Shown here piece by piece: positions 1 through 11,634 of a stretch of 64,000 nt of DNA. A model generated the notes under the pieces. The model saw only the letters and a list, made by a program, of their open reading frames with translations, was not told the origin of the DNA and did no database searches. This stretch comes from Sarocladium kiliense. Lineage: Eukaryota > Ascomycota > Sordariomycetes > Hypocreales > Sarocladiaceae. The position numbers were made by a program, and so were the translations under genes. Location: contig JAUZTG010000048.1 of the NCBI GenBank assembly GCA_030734395.1, positions 558,001-622,000 of the forward strand, given 5' to 3'. Every line of letters begins with the position of its first letter. Position 1 is the first letter of the stretch.

Positions 1-1124
1 GCCTGTGACGCCGCGTGGGGTGAGGCGATCGCCAGAGGCAAGTACAGAGTACAGAGCAGCGTCCAAAATGGACTTTGATCTGCTTCACCGCCATCCGAGC
101 TGGGTAGTGGGCTTTGCATCGAAAAGCACATTCAGCAGGATCGATTAAAATCCGGCATGCTGCGCTATTATGTGTCAGTCTGAAATTTTCGCCAGGTTCG
201 CTCACAGGGGAGGACACCATCGCGATCCCGTTGGTGCATCGGTCGATGGTGGTGAGGGGCATCCACTGTCGAATGGCAGTCGGCCGGAACAAGGCCAGGT
301 ACGAGCCTAAAGGGCGCTATCGATTTTCTGCTCTCTTATTCTCTGCTGTGTTTGACGAAATCCCTGGCCTTGAGCCATAGCTGCCTTTGGCCTCTGACCC
401 AATTGACCAGTAGCAGAACCATATCCGCAGCTGAATGGGTATGAGATCATGACATCATCTGCTCACCACCAACACCTCCCCCGTCTCTTCCTTCCCAAAC
501 TCCCATCCATGCCGTGCCCCGCCTGGCAGCTGCCCACAACTGCCCATGTCCCGCAGCGGGTGCCCACAACAGCTGGCGCCTCAGCGACCTAAACCCACTG
601 AGGCAACCTGCACGAGCCACAGCTAGTCCACTAGCCACAGATGGTGCCTTGGTGAGAAGTGTTTCACGGACGCTTTGCTCCTAAGCAACTTAAGACGATG
701 CCCTCCGACTCTATCCTCAGCCTGGACAACCCCATCGACCCCGTGTCATGTCGACTAGACAAGCCTGTGTTGTCGCATATACTGGGTTCCAGGTTGAGAG
801 ACATCCGTCTGACCTTCCTGAACGCGATGCAGACATCCATTTAGGGGCAAAACTGATGCACGCAAGTTGCGGCACGTCACCCTGCGCCTCACATTCGCGG
901 AACAACATCAATATCTCCAGACCCCTGACCGCCTTGCCGCAAGACCGGCAGAACCATGAAATTTCCTTCGACCTCGAAGCAGGTCTTGAGGTCTAAATAT
1001 GTCACAAAGTCCTTCGTCTTATTAGGCAAATACCGATCACACTTCTCTCCACTAAGGCATTGACTATCTGGGTTTCGATTTCAAAGAACGATAACTAGTA
1101 GAGAACACGATCGCACATGTTCCC
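1..1124. other. Intergenic, nothing recognised
   Basis: I see only short overlapping reading frames on both strands and no family motif. A gene ending just left of the window cannot be excluded. Confidence 0.5.
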
Positions 1125-2211
1125 TCACTTCTTCGCAAAGCTATAACTCTGGTTTGAGATACCACCCTTCTCAACTAGCTCCAATGCAAGTTTCGTCGCC
1201 TCGTCGATGTCCTCCTTCGGCAGGCCCAACGCCTCGTTCGCAAGTCCATACCTTGCCTCCGAGTTTCCCTCACCACTAGCGTAGAAAGTCCTGGCATACA
1301 TAGCCATGCCGAATCCGATTCTATCTCCTCCTTTCATCATCTCCAGACCTCGCGCGTACCTCTCGCTCGCTGGTTCGTGCTCGATGACCCAGTCCGCGTC
1401 TGTGAGACCCGTGACTCTGTTGACGCTGTCCAACATGTCTCGTTGCGATGCTAGAAAGCTTGAAGTGTACAGGGGCTTGTTTCGCCAGTGTGAGATTGTA
1501 TGCGATGTATCTTTCCCGTCATTGGGGAGCTCCTTGAGACTCAAGAACTTGGCGAGCGCCCGGCCACACTGAGCAAGGGTGGATGTGTTGATTGGCTGTT
1601 TTCCATCATCATAGAAGGTGACTTTCTTGTTGTGGAAGTCAAAGCCGTACCAGGCTGGACTGATAGAGAGCGAGAATTCGTACCAGAAACCGCAAGATAA
1701 GCCGACCCACGAGGACACACCATGCTTCTCGATTGCCTCAATAGCTGCCCAGATGCGCTGGCCCGTCATGTTCTCTTTAGCGAACTCCTTGTCCATAAAA
1801 TCAGGAGAATATGCATTCGGCATCACCCATGGAACTCCCGCCTTTGCAGCTGCTGCAATCAGTGTCTCCTGTGTCCCAGGGGGCGCCGTGACTGCAAGGG
1901 AGATGATGAAGAACTGCTGGCCCTTGAGAGCCTCAACAAGCGTCTCTTCTTTCTCATAGTCGACCTCTGCAATTTTGAGTCCGGGTGGGATTTCAGCAGC
2001 GCTCAAGCCGCGAGTGATGGCTGTGACGGTATGCTGTCCGGTCTGGAGTAATTCTCGAACGATGTGGCTGCCAACGGAGCCGGTAGCCTAAGATCTGTCA
2101 GTCAATTCAGAGGATAATGAACTCCCAACATCAACTTACACCAACGATGGCTACACGCTCTATCTTGTTGGTAAAGCCGGCAGACTGAGATTTTGCGTGT
2201 TGCTGTGACAT
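1125..2211 (-). CDS. NmrA-like / isoflavone-reductase-like NAD(P)-binding protein
   Basis: Two exons, 2211-2140 and 2087-1125, give 344 residues. The intron (GTAAGT...TTAG) lies inside the dinucleotide-binding loop. Across the join the protein reads VAIVGATGSVGSHIV, a GxxGxxG Rossmann motif at residues about 21-35. That motif fixes both the intron and the start MSQQHAKSQS. The rest matches the NmrA/isoflavone-reductase-like family in length and layout, with a region 'PWVMPNAYSP' and a C-terminal helical part. Such proteins are atypical SDRs that act as reductases or as NADP-sensing regulators; the substrate cannot be told here. It stands alone with no functional link to its neighbours. The family call is good, the exact function open. 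Confidence 0.85.
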
Positions 2212-4113
2212 TGTGAACAGTTCTTAATGATGAATAGGTCGAAGGGATTTGCTTGGTGTGCTGGGCTGGTCTTCCTCCTTTCACCTTGGAACCCAACTGC
2301 TCTTTAAATCCTGAACGTTCATATTCATGCCGTCGTCATCGGTAATTTGTACGCTCGGCTTCATCATAGATCTCGGACTTTCGTTAAATGTGTCGTACAT
2401 ATTTTAACGTCTCGCGATGTCTTGATACTTTAAACCCGGGTGGTCACGGAGTCTTTACTTCCCAATTAGGAAAGTCTCTCGCCCGGACCATTGGCGGTTC
2501 CTTTAACGCCGTGTGGTCGAAGGTTCCTCATGGCTAGAGCATGTGCATGTTTGATAGGCTAGCTCCAGTTTTGCCACTGAGAGCTATGGTCATTGGCTGG
2601 AGTAAGTGCCGCCATCCGCTTGGTATCTTTCTCGGAGATCCGAATTCACCGGTTCCAGCTTCGTAGGCACGGAAGCGGTCATAATGTCTGTGACAAGCGA
2701 TCGGATAATCGGCAAGCTGGAGTCTTTCCTAGGACCTTGGGACAAGACGCCCAACAGAAAGCAAAAAGACACGACGCGTCTTGTTGTGACTGCCATAATA
2801 TATCTAGATATGTTCAAATTAGTCCCCATTGCCCCATTGGCAGCCTCGGGAACCGACCATACAGGGTAGGACGACAGAGGCTACCTCACCTCGGACACTG
2901 GTACATTTCATCGGATAAGGTCTCATACTTTAAAGCAGAGCACTAGCCTGATCATTCAGCCTCCGTGATCTTACTGGCCGCGGCGGGTGCAGCACCCTTG
3001 AAACTTTCAGACTGAGGTGGTGAGAAGACCAGAATGCATGGTGAATGAACACATGAGATGAGAGTAGTTGTTGGCCCAGTGATCCATCGACATGAAGCCT
3101 TAGTGAAGGCTCGACGTTGGCTCAGGAACTGATCACAGAGCCGAGGAATGTGGCGTGTAGGTGAAAGAGTCTTTGAGGAGCAGCGGATACATGAAGCATT
3201 GGCAAAGAGCGAAGGAGACCAAGTAAGGAACCCTCTTAGGGCGGGCGAAAGGGTCTCAGACACCGAATCTTAGACAAGCCATGTGACAACCCAATCTGAA
3301 GACTAATGCCATGTATCGTCTGACTCAGCTTAGCAGCTGCATGCCAGCTGCATGCCTGAACAAGAGACCTTTGTCGCCAGCCAAGGCTGTAGCATGTTAC
3401 ACCCTAAAGGAAACGATGGCGTTGCTGACATGGACGTGGATCAGGCAGCCGCAAACCCGCAAGATGTGAAGGAGCTCCATATGAGGCACTTGGGCCAGGG
3501 CAGGCGCCAGTGAGTAAGGTCATCATTTTTGTTGGTTGTGTGATTGAATCAGATGAACCAAGTGAGAGACATTGTCTTCCGAGAGTGCGCTCGGTTCCAT
3601 TCGAAGTGTCCCTTTTGGGGTGTGAATAGGGATCCACGCGGGACGGGACGACGTTCATTCAGTACTAGCACAACCACCTGACAACTCAGATCCGTCAATA
3701 GAGAATCCAATGGCGCTTCCCTAGTGATGCAAAACATGGTTTGCAGCCCGGCCGATGGGCCGTCATGCATGTCAATATTTATACGCGGTGTTGGATGGAT
3801 GGACCCTTGGCACGTCTGCGGTTACAAGCAGGGAGCGACGAGTGAGATGACGGAAGCCAACACGCACATCTTAGGAGTGAGCCTCCCTATAAAAGGTCCT
3901 CGTGGCTCTCACTGCTCTGGATGTGCAGTCGTTCAGTTCATCCAGCTTTGCCAAGGCTGGTTGCAAGTGCCTCGTCTGACGCAGTGCAACCACACACCTG
4001 CAAGAGGTCATCTCCTGCCTCGCACTTCCCTACTGAAACCACCGAAGCCCTTGCAAATCATTCGTCTTTGCCCTCCATCAATCAGTTGAGAGCAAACAAT
4101 TATCCTCCCAACT
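2212..4113. other. Intergenic, mostly lipase promoter side
   Basis: A 1.9 kb gap. Short frames (for example minus strand 2952-3263) have no recognisable motif. The right end holds a TATA box for the lipase gene. Nothing else is evident. Confidence 0.5.
3888..3896 (+). promoter_or_regulatory. TATA box of the secretory lipase gene
   Basis: TATAAAAGG lies 218 bp upstream of the lipase ATG at 4114, which implies a 5' leader of roughly 190 nt. Confidence 0.5.
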
Positions 4114-5553
4114 ATGGTTTCAGTGCGTCTTGTCATCTTGGGGTTGGCGACGCTGGGCGAGGCCCAGCGTCGCCTGACACCCCAGACCAACACTTTCAAC
4201 TCCGACTACGAGCTGCCGGAGGACGTGGCATCTCTTGCAAACTTCGACGACGACGACGTCAACAACATCAATATTGCCGTCCGCTTCGAGCAGACCAATT
4301 GGGCCACCGGCTCAGTTCTCAGCGATCCCTTCTACACAGACCTACCTTCCAAGGCCAAGACGGCCCCTGCTGGTACCATTCTCAAGGTCGAAGAGGTGAC
4401 AGACGTTGGAAACTACACCATCGCCCCAGGGCTTTCACTGTCCAGAATCGTGTATCAATCTAAGTCGCTGAAGGGCAAATTGGTACCTGTCTCTGCATAC
4501 ATCCTCTGGCCGTATCAACCCCGTACCGGAGCGAAGAAGGTTCCCCTCGTCGCTTGGGGTCACGGTTTCGCCGGCTTCGAACCCGAGTGCGCGCCTTCGC
4601 ATATTCGTAATCTATGGTACCAGTTCAGCGGGCCATATGAGCTGGCATTGAGTGGTTATGCTGTCGTTGGGACCGATTATGCTGGTCTGGGCGTGCTGAA
4701 GGATGTCACAGGCAAGACAATTTACCATGAGACCTCGTCAAATCCTGCAGCCGGTCAAGATTTGTTGTACGCAGCTCAGGCAGCTCATTCTGCTTTCTCC
4801 GACAAATTGACAAAAGAATTTGTCGTAATGGGCCACTCCCAGGGTGGTGGTGCTGCATGGGGGGCTGCCCAACAACAGGTGAAGCTCAAGGTTCCAGGCT
4901 ACAAAGGGGCAATCGCGCTCTCTCCTATCGCTCGTCCTGTGGACCAGGTGCGAGGGACAACCTTCACCAACGTTTTCTTTGCCGATGCAATTCTCGACCA
5001 ATTCCCAAACCTTGAGAGAGAAGACGTTTTGACTTCGGAGGGCGAGAAGGTTCTGAAGGTCATCAAGGAAACGCAGGGCTGCCAGTCAACGGTCACAGAA
5101 GTGGTTCAGGCATTCGCAAAGCAAGACCCGACGCTTCCGTGGGGCAATCCTGATCTTGAGACTAATCCCAGTCTCCTCGAATGGGAGAAAACGATCAACG
5201 TTGGCGGCAAAGACTTCAAGGGACCTTTGCTCGTCATTCAGGGCGACGCTGATTTCGTAACACCAGAGCCGCTCACAACGAAGGCAGTGCAGGAAACATG
5301 CAAGAAGTATCCGAAGAAAAGGCTGGAGTATGTTAAAGCACAGAGCATAGGACACATTCCAGTCATGTATGCATCCCGTCACGTCTGGCTGGAGTGGCTT
5401 GATGAATGCTTCTCAGGCAAAGGATGCAAGGACGACAAAGGCAAATGCACAACTTCGACTATCGGGGACAAGGCCCCGCGTCCACTTGACTCATACACGG
5501 GCGACTTGAACTATTTCCTGAGCCCAGCATTGGAGGGGTACCAGGTTGCTTGA
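4114..5553 (+). CDS. Secretory lipase (LIP family alpha/beta hydrolase)
   Basis: Intronless, 479 residues. The N-terminus (MVSVRLVILGLATLGEA) is a signal peptide, so the enzyme is probably exported. The nucleophile elbow GHSQGG is at residues 240-245 (Ser242). A likely catalytic Asp is in QGDADFVTP (Asp380) and the His in SIGHIPV (His414), giving a complete Ser-Asp-His triad. WGHGFAG (about residues 149-155) forms the oxyanion-hole side, and VVGTDYAGLG follows. Length and motif order fit the fungal secretory lipases (the Candida LIP type), which hydrolyse triacylglycerols and esters. Many members are really esterases, so substrate is not certain. It is convergent with the ammonium transporter, stops only 154 bp apart. 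Confidence 0.85.
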   Translation: MVSVRLVILGLATLGEAQRRLTPQTNTFNSDYELPEDVASLANFDDDDVNNINIAVRFEQTNWATGSVLSDPFYTDLPSKAKTAPAGTILKVEEVTDVGNYTIAPGLSLSRIVYQSKSLKGKLVPVSAYILWPYQPRTGAKKVPLVAWGHGFAGFEPECAPSHIRNLWYQFSGPYELALSGYAVVGTDYAGLGVLKDVTGKTIYHETSSNPAAGQDLLYAAQAAHSAFSDKLTKEFVVMGHSQGGGAAWGAAQQQVKLKVPGYKGAIALSPIARPVDQVRGTTFTNVFFADAILDQFPNLEREDVLTSEGEKVLKVIKETQGCQSTVTEVVQAFAKQDPTLPWGNPDLETNPSLLEWEKTINVGGKDFKGPLLVIQGDADFVTPEPLTTKAVQETCKKYPKKRLEYVKAQSIGHIPVMYASRHVWLEWLDECFSGKGCKDDKGKCTTSTIGDKAPRPLDSYTGDLNYFLSPALEGYQVA

Positions 5554-5707
5554 GACAAGAATTCAAGGAACAGTTTCTTGATTGGCGTTTGCTATAATCA
5601 TGAGATACGGGCGGTCATCCAATCGACATGAGGCGATAATAAAGTGAAGTAAGTATACTTATATAGTGAACTACACCAGAAATGTATGCGAGATACTGTT
5701 GCGGCCC

Positions 5708-7297
5708 TCAATCCCTTTTCTGCGCTTCGGCAGCATTGGCCGCAGGCTCCTCACTGCCGCTTCCCCCCGAGGTGACCGGCTGACCTCGAGACACCATCGT
5801 GCTAGAGCCATACTGGCCCATGCCGTAGTTCTCCATGTCGAAGTCGGAGAAGTACTTCTGGTCCAAGCCCATAAGCTCATCCTCCTCCGTTGCACGGATA
5901 TGGCATCCAGGGATCTTGTCGATTACAAACAGCAACAAGCAGCTAATGAAGAAACTCCAGCTCGCGCAAGTCAGAGCCGCGGCCAGCTGGTAGCCCATTT
6001 GCTTCCAATTGTGATCCCACCAGCCACCAGGGTTCTCCGTCGTCACGCCATCAAGGGCATTTACGAATCCAGCAGCGAAAAAGCCTGTGAGGATGTCTCC
6101 GAAGACACCACCCATGCCGTGAATGGCGAAGATGTCGAGTCCTTCATCGACGCCGATCAAGTACTTGTAACGGTTGACATAGAAGCATCCCATGGAAGTG
6201 AGCCATCCGATAAGGCACGAGGTGTAGACTGGGACGAAGCCAGCGGCGGGAGTAATGCCGACAAGTCCGCTGATGATACCAGAGCAGAAGCCCACGATGG
6301 AGAACTTCTTCGTATGAGCCAGCTCCAACAAACTCCAAGCCACACCGCCTCCACAAGCTGCAAGGTTTGTGTTCAACACCGTGTAAATGCTACGAATGCT
6401 GAGGTTGGCAGTGCTAGCACCGTTGAAAGCCAGCCAACCGAACCAGATGAAGATCGTACCAATGCCAACAAGGAAAGGGTTATGACCACGGAAATGAGGG
6501 ATACGGTCATGGTGGGATTCGTTGTAGGGATCTTTGCGACGACCGAGCATGAAGGACCAGGCGAGGGCGCCAAAGCCGGAGGCAATGTGGACAGGGCCGG
6601 AGCCAGCGAAGTCGAGGACGCCGAGCTGAGCGAGCCAACCATTAGGGTTCCATTCCCAGTAGGCAAGACTGGTGAGAAACGTGTTAGATGGAGATTACGA
6701 AAGGAGAGGTGGTTCAGGTGTCTTACAAATAGTAGACGAAGGTGGTCCAACAGAGCAGGAAGAGCATGCTTGGGAAGAGTCGGCCTCGCTCCAGCATAGC
6801 GCCCGCCAAAATCATAGCAGTGGCAGTGACAAAGGTAACACCGAAGGTAGCGTAGAGGATATCGGGGATATCCGTGTTTGCCAGACTGGGATGTGCAAGA
6901 ACATTATACAGGACACCCTTCGACAGGTTACCAAGGATGGGGTTGGTGGTATGCGCTTGGTAGAGGGAGTATCCGTACAACCAGTACTGAATGCCCACGG
7001 CGCAAGCACAGAAGAGGGATTGGAAGACCATGGTGAGAGCGGACTTGCGACGATGCATGCCTGCGTAGAGGAAGCCGATGGCTGGCGTGATTTGCCAGCA
7101 GAGGCATGTTGCGACGAGGATCCATGCTAAATCTCCCTGTGAATCGTAATTAGTATCGTAGGAGCATGGCGAGAATCGAGTTCAAAAATACTCACTTTGT
7201 TGTACGGCGCGTTAATGTCCTGGACGAGAGGATTGGCCCCTTGGGGGTTCTCATCGTAGTCGGGCCATTCGGTGACAGGCGGTAGTCCGTCAGACAT
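5708..7297 (-). CDS. Ammonium transporter, MEP/AMT family
   Basis: Three exons, 7297-7196, 7136-6727 and 6668-5708, give 490 residues. The joins restore the family core: 'GDLAWILVATCLCWQITPA', then 'FVYYFLAYWEWNPNGW', then DFAGSGPVHIASG, the AMT signature. About eleven membrane segments can be followed. Both pore histidines appear present: one in GPVHIASG and one in FAIHGMGG. Yeast Mep1/Mep3 replace the first with Glu, so this protein is of the Mep2 (sensor-type) class by that residue. The cytosolic tail is Gly/Ser/Ala-rich. Role: uptake of ammonium across the plasma membrane. The upstream region has several GATA motifs, fitting nitrogen control. Confidence 0.95.
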
Positions 7298-8169
7298 GAT
7301 GCCGGTGCTCTTTTGTCCAAATAGAGAGGATGATGGTCGATGCTATGACGGCAGGCAGCTTTCTGTATGAAATACGCTGAGCAGACAGAACTCAAATCAG
7401 ACCAAGTCCACTCTCAAGCAGCCGGGCGTTCACCTCATCTTTGTACGCAAGCCGACCTCCCCCAATACCATGTCCCGACACGCCAGAACCCCAGACTCAG
7501 CATCCCACGACCCATGAAGCTGGTCTTGGCTCTCCACGAAATGCCACTCCCCTTATCTCTAACCCCTGCCCACTCACATCACCACTTTGGAGGATCCAAC
7601 TGATAAGCATACCCTTAAGCTCAACTACTACCGTAGATATGACGTGGAGCTGAACTGGGCGCCAAGGCGATAGGCGTTCACGGAGCTGGGGCTCGCAGGT
7701 GGCATGTTGGCGGTTTTATCAAGGTGTGGCTTGCGCCGGTGGTCGATGTAACCTCGGGAGGGGGTTGCATACGCGAGCGAGGGAGCTGATAATGAGTGGT
7801 TCCAGGTCGGTGGGCTGAACAGCCATGTGCAAGGTAATCAAATCGAATCGGGTCTCGCGTGTAACTCTATCGAATATGATAAAGCAACGACTCATGAACT
7901 ATCACGCAGTGCACGACTCAGTAGCGCTTCACAGAAAAGGCTATCGGTGGTTCCGTTTCAAGAACCCCGAGGTTGTCAGTGTGCCGACTTGGGAATGATG
8001 GATCGCTCTCATTTCCTCATTTCCTTATCTGTTGTTTTGTAAAGTCCGGACTTTAGACCCTCCACCATACCATTCCAACGCCGCCAGCCCAACCCACCCG
8101 ACCAAGGTATCTCAATGCGCCATATTGACCCTTCCCTTCCACCCAATCCCGCACCTCCTGAAGTACGAA
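7298..8169. promoter_or_regulatory. Ammonium transporter promoter with GATA sites
   Basis: The 872 bp between the G3P dehydrogenase stop and the transporter ATG. It contains GATAAG at 7602-7607 (+) and, on the minus strand, at 7557-7552 and 8029-8024, plus TGATAA near 7786. HGATAR is the site of AreA/NIT2-type nitrogen regulators. Occupancy is inferred, not shown. Confidence 0.45.
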
Positions 8170-9595
8170 TTACGAGTCGGAAACCAAGTTGGGGATATCG
8201 TCGACCGTGTTCTTGCCGAGCAGAATGTCGTTGACGGCTGTGAACAGCGGGTATTCGCTCTCAAGACCCTGCTTCTTCAAGAAACTGTTCACCTCGAATG
8301 CCGTCGTGGTTCCCTGCAGCTTCTGGCCATTCAGATCTTGCTGCTCAACCTCCTGAACGGAAATGCCCTTCTCCACTGCCTTCCTCGCGCACCGGAAGTT
8401 ACGACCACCGGAGCAAGATGTGATGAGGTCAGCAACACCAGCTGACGACTCTGTGAACGTCGCACTTTGCACCGTCTCACCGAAGAATTCCTTGCCGAAC
8501 TTAACCATCTCCATCAGACCGATGCGCATGATAGCTGCCTTCGCGTTGTCACCCCAGCCACGGCCGTCGACGAAACCAGCAGCGAGTGCTACGATATTCT
8601 TCAGAGCACCGCCGAGGGACACACCACCGACATCAGAAACCATCTGAACGTGGAAGTAAGGTCGGTGGAAGAGCTTGCGGAAGCAGTCGTGATCCAGTGG
8701 TGGGTACTCGGCAGGTACAGCAGTGAGTTTCGTCTTTGAGGTGCGTCCTCTCGCATCGCGGTGCAATTGCTCTACTCCCTCAGCTGTGTTCGGGTTAGGG
8801 CTTCCAGAGCGAGGTGTAGGTGCTCTGCTGTTATCCATAGGCGGAGGGTCGTAGGCAATCGTAGTCTCGGACCACTTCTCAGCAGCGATTTCGCTGGCAA
8901 TGTTGGCACCGCTCAGGGCACCGCAGTAGATACCAAGGCCATCACCTATCCACTCGCTAAAAAGGCTGACACCGTCATCAGTGACGTTGACACCCTTGAT
9001 GCAGCTAATGCCACGGGCGAACGGAAGAATGTGGCCGCGGATCTGGTTGCAGACGTTTCCAATGAACTGGTGAGGGAGGTTGAAAACAAGGATTGAGGAG
9101 TCGCGAACGGCGTCATGGATGGAAGGGTTGGCGATGAGGTTGTCGGGAAGCGGGATGCCTGGTAGGTACTTGACGTTCTCGTGGTACTTGTTGATGATGT
9201 GGGTGAGCTTCTGAGGACTCTCGCCAATGCTCTCTTCGTAATGTCTCGAGTTCTTTGGGATCACAACATCTTCTTCGTAGACCCACATCTGGACCTCTTC
9301 CTCGAAAATGTCCTTGTGCTGTCTGGTGTTCTCGGCAATGATCTTGGAGATGGTGGATCCCCTGAGGGAAGTCAGCAAGATGCGTAGACGGTAGACGAAT
9401 TCAAAGGAAAGGATAAGCTCACCAGTTGCCGGAACCGACAATAGTCACCTTGTGTTTCTTCGCATGGCTGCCGAGCAGCGCAGCAGCCGTCATGTTGGCA
9501 GCGGGAGAGCTTGTGGAAAAAGAGCAGTAGAAGCTAGGTCGATAACTGAGGGCAGCAGGACGAAGACGGGTCAAGCGACAGGCGAATGCAAACAT
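8170..9595 (-). CDS. Glycerol-3-phosphate dehydrogenase (NAD+)
   Basis: Two exons, 9595-9423 and 9361-8170, give 454 residues from the upstream ATG or 420 from an in-frame ATG at 9493. The intron splits the NAD-binding motif VTIVGSGNWGSTIS, which the join restores. GVSLGGALKNIVAL carries the catalytic Lys, and 'ISCIKGVN' is also typical. The enzyme reduces dihydroxyacetone phosphate to glycerol 3-phosphate with NADH, for glycerol production, redox balance and lipid synthesis. The extra N-terminus before the second ATG is rich in Arg, Ser and aromatics and lacks acids (MFAFACRLTRLRPAALSYRP), like a mitochondrial presequence. The cytosolic form would start at 9493. Confidence 0.93.
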
Positions 9596-10428
9596 ACGAG
9601 TTGAAGAAGAGAAAGCGTTGAGGATTGAGAGTGTGGAAACGCGGGGGAAGGGGAAAGCTGGCGAGAAGGGCAGCCACGATGAATGATAAAGTATTAGTTC
9701 GTTCAACAGCAGCTTAGGTGCATCGGGTCTCAGCTGCTCCTTGGTCTTGTCGCTCGGGCGGGTGAGGACGGGACTGGACGAGTGACGATTTTGGAGTGGC
9801 GGGGTGGCAGCGGCAGAATGGGCCGCCAGGCACAGTGAGCAGCACACCGCCTTGCCGTATTCGGAGAGCTCCCCAACGGATTTGCAGGGTTCGAGGCTTG
9901 TGCTCAGCGCTGCGTTTACTAAAACCGGGCACCCCGACCCGAGGGGGGCATCTTCACATGCCAATTCTGCTGAGTGCCATGCCAAAAAAAGATTTGATGG
10001 ATTTGATTGACACAGCCATTGGGGTGATTCATTGGCCTACAGTTTCCTCTGGCGTTCCTTGTGCCTGGTTTGAGCGCCACAGACGAGGATCGAGGTGCTT
10101 TGTTCAGCACGTGGTCGCTTGCCTAGGAAAGACCAGCTGGCCGCGGTTCACATGAAGCCGGTTCCAAGTCTATGCTGCAAAGCCACCATTACATTGTTTA
10201 ATGCTCGTGATATGGAATAAGAAGAGACGAGGCTGCGATAAATCATGCTGTGTTTGAGAGTTGTTCGGATATTATCCGAGCCGAGAAATCGCCCTCCCCC
10301 AATGTCAGTGCCGCCACGCTGTGGTCGAACAAGTACTGCATTCTGGTATCATTGCTGTCATTACATCGTCATTCCTTTCAAGATTCAGCTCCTCTGCTGC
10401 TTGGTACATTGCATGCCGCCATCGTCTC
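9596..10428. other. Intergenic
   Basis: The promoter side of the G3P dehydrogenase and the 3' side of the cyclotransferase-like gene. A G-run (GAGGGGGGC at 9941) and AAGGGG near 9648 resemble stress-response elements on the minus strand, but these are too short to be conclusive. Confidence 0.35.
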
Positions 10429-11634
10429 TCAAGTCGTTTTCTCATCTAGTAATGGGGCCTTCTCCTCGTCACATGTACACCGTATTGCCCTCCAGGCCTC
10501 CAGATGGGCCGACTTCCCTTTCTTCTCCTCTGTCCTCTCGCCATCTCCGAACACTGGCTTCAAAACCATGTCATAGAACCTCCAAGACAAATTGAAGAAT
10601 GCTGCGGTCAGAAGCATCAACGCAGGAGGCAAATTTCCATTCTTGTCAGCGAACAGCCGACCGAGTCCAAAGAAAAGCATGAGCAGCGGTAGCAGAATAC
10701 CAGCGAAGATAACCCGGCCAATCCGTTGTCGCCAAGTGGTGATCGTATAGGGCTGAAGGGAGTGGAGGTACTTTTGGTACTCGTCGGGAAGCTCATGCTC
10801 ACGCGCGCCATCCCGAATAAGCTTCAAGTACCGAGCACTGGCCTGGGCATAGTCCTGGGACGGACGATGGGGCGGAATGATAAACTTGAACCACCACTTG
10901 TCCTTGCGAGGATCGTCCGGAAGCTTCTCCTCCGGTACGTAAGGTGCGAACAGTGTCCTTGCGAGAAATGGCCTTGGGAGCTCGGGAATCGGTGGCTTCT
11001 CCGGGATCTCCATTGCCGGTGGGATCGGAATACATGGTACAACGATCTCCTTGTAGCTGGCGCCGCCACCCTCGGTCTGGATGATATGACTGTAGTCCTC
11101 CTTTGTCACTTCATATACAACTCCCATGAGCTCTCCATTCCACTGCGTCTGGGTGCGCGGCGGGTTTGGAGGATCAACTGTGGGTGGTTTCGGAGGGTCG
11201 ATCGGCGGAGTGGGTGGTAGCTTAGGGATCGGAGGAACCTTGGGGTTCTTGGGAAGCTTTCGCCAGTCGACATTGGCAAAGCATGGCTCTCCGTAAGGAA
11301 TACCTGGCAAGTCAAAAGATAGTCGTAGCGTGGGCACGGAAACGTTCACCTGGGACAGCGGTCGGATACCGCGCACACCCAGGAACGTCTCTGCGCAAAG
11401 GTTCGAGCCATATGCCAGATACAGCACAGTGTTGGATTCTGGTTGGTCGACGGTGTCGGAGGCAGTGACCTCTTCGCTAGCCTGTGCGAGGCGGCTGTAA
11501 GAAGTCTCCGGGATAGACGGTAGTGCTGACGTTGCCGATGTTGATGTGCTCCGCTGAAGCTTGGTGAGCTTGCCCAGCGCTGTCATCACTGGAGAGCAGG
11601 CATCCTGTGGGGTTCGGGGTGCGGCAGTAGTCAT
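10429..11634 (-). CDS. Gamma-glutamylcyclotransferase-like protein with C-terminal membrane segments
   Basis: Intronless, 401 residues. After a Ser/Thr-rich N-terminus comes TVLYLAYGSNL (about residues 69-79), the substrate-binding loop of the gamma-glutamylcyclotransferase (GGCT/AIG2-like) fold. Further on, IIQTEGGGASYKE holds the acidic residue expected to be catalytic. A proline-rich insert (repeats of PPIP/PPTP/PKPP) separates the two. Two hydrophobic stretches near residues 307-325 and 336-350 suggest membrane attachment, followed by a charged tail ending LLDEKTT. GGCT enzymes release 5-oxoproline from gamma-glutamyl amides. The membrane tail and the insert are fungal additions of unknown role. 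The fold call is strong, the substrate unknown. Confidence 0.8.
   Translation of the reverse strand: MTTAAPRTPQDACSPVMTALGKLTKLQRSTSTSATSALPSIPETSYSRLAQASEEVTASDTVDQPESNTVLYLAYGSNLCAETFLGVRGIRPLSQVNVSVPTLRLSFDLPGIPYGEPCFANVDWRKLPKNPKVPPIPKLPPTPPIDPPKPPTVDPPNPPRTQTQWNGELMGVVYEVTKEDYSHIIQTEGGGASYKEIVVPCIPIPPAMEIPEKPPIPELPRPFLARTLFAPYVPEEKLPDDPRKDKWWFKFIIPPHRPSQDYAQASARYLKLIRDGAREHELPDEYQKYLHSLQPYTITTWRQRIGRVIFAGILLPLLMLFFGLGRLFADKNGNLPPALMLLTAAFFNLSWRFYDMVLKPVFGDGERTEEKKGKSAHLEAWRAIRCTCDEEKAPLLDEKTT

Noticed and set aside
5666..6799. Long plus-strand open frame (377 residues) opposite the ammonium transporter
   Set aside because: It is the antisense shadow of a transporter with unmistakable motifs; its own translation shows no domain and has biased, improbable composition.
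9419..9985. Minus-strand frame of 188 residues as a separate gene
   Set aside because: Only its end is real: it is exon 1 of the glycerol-3-phosphate dehydrogenase. The part before 9595 shows no conserved character.
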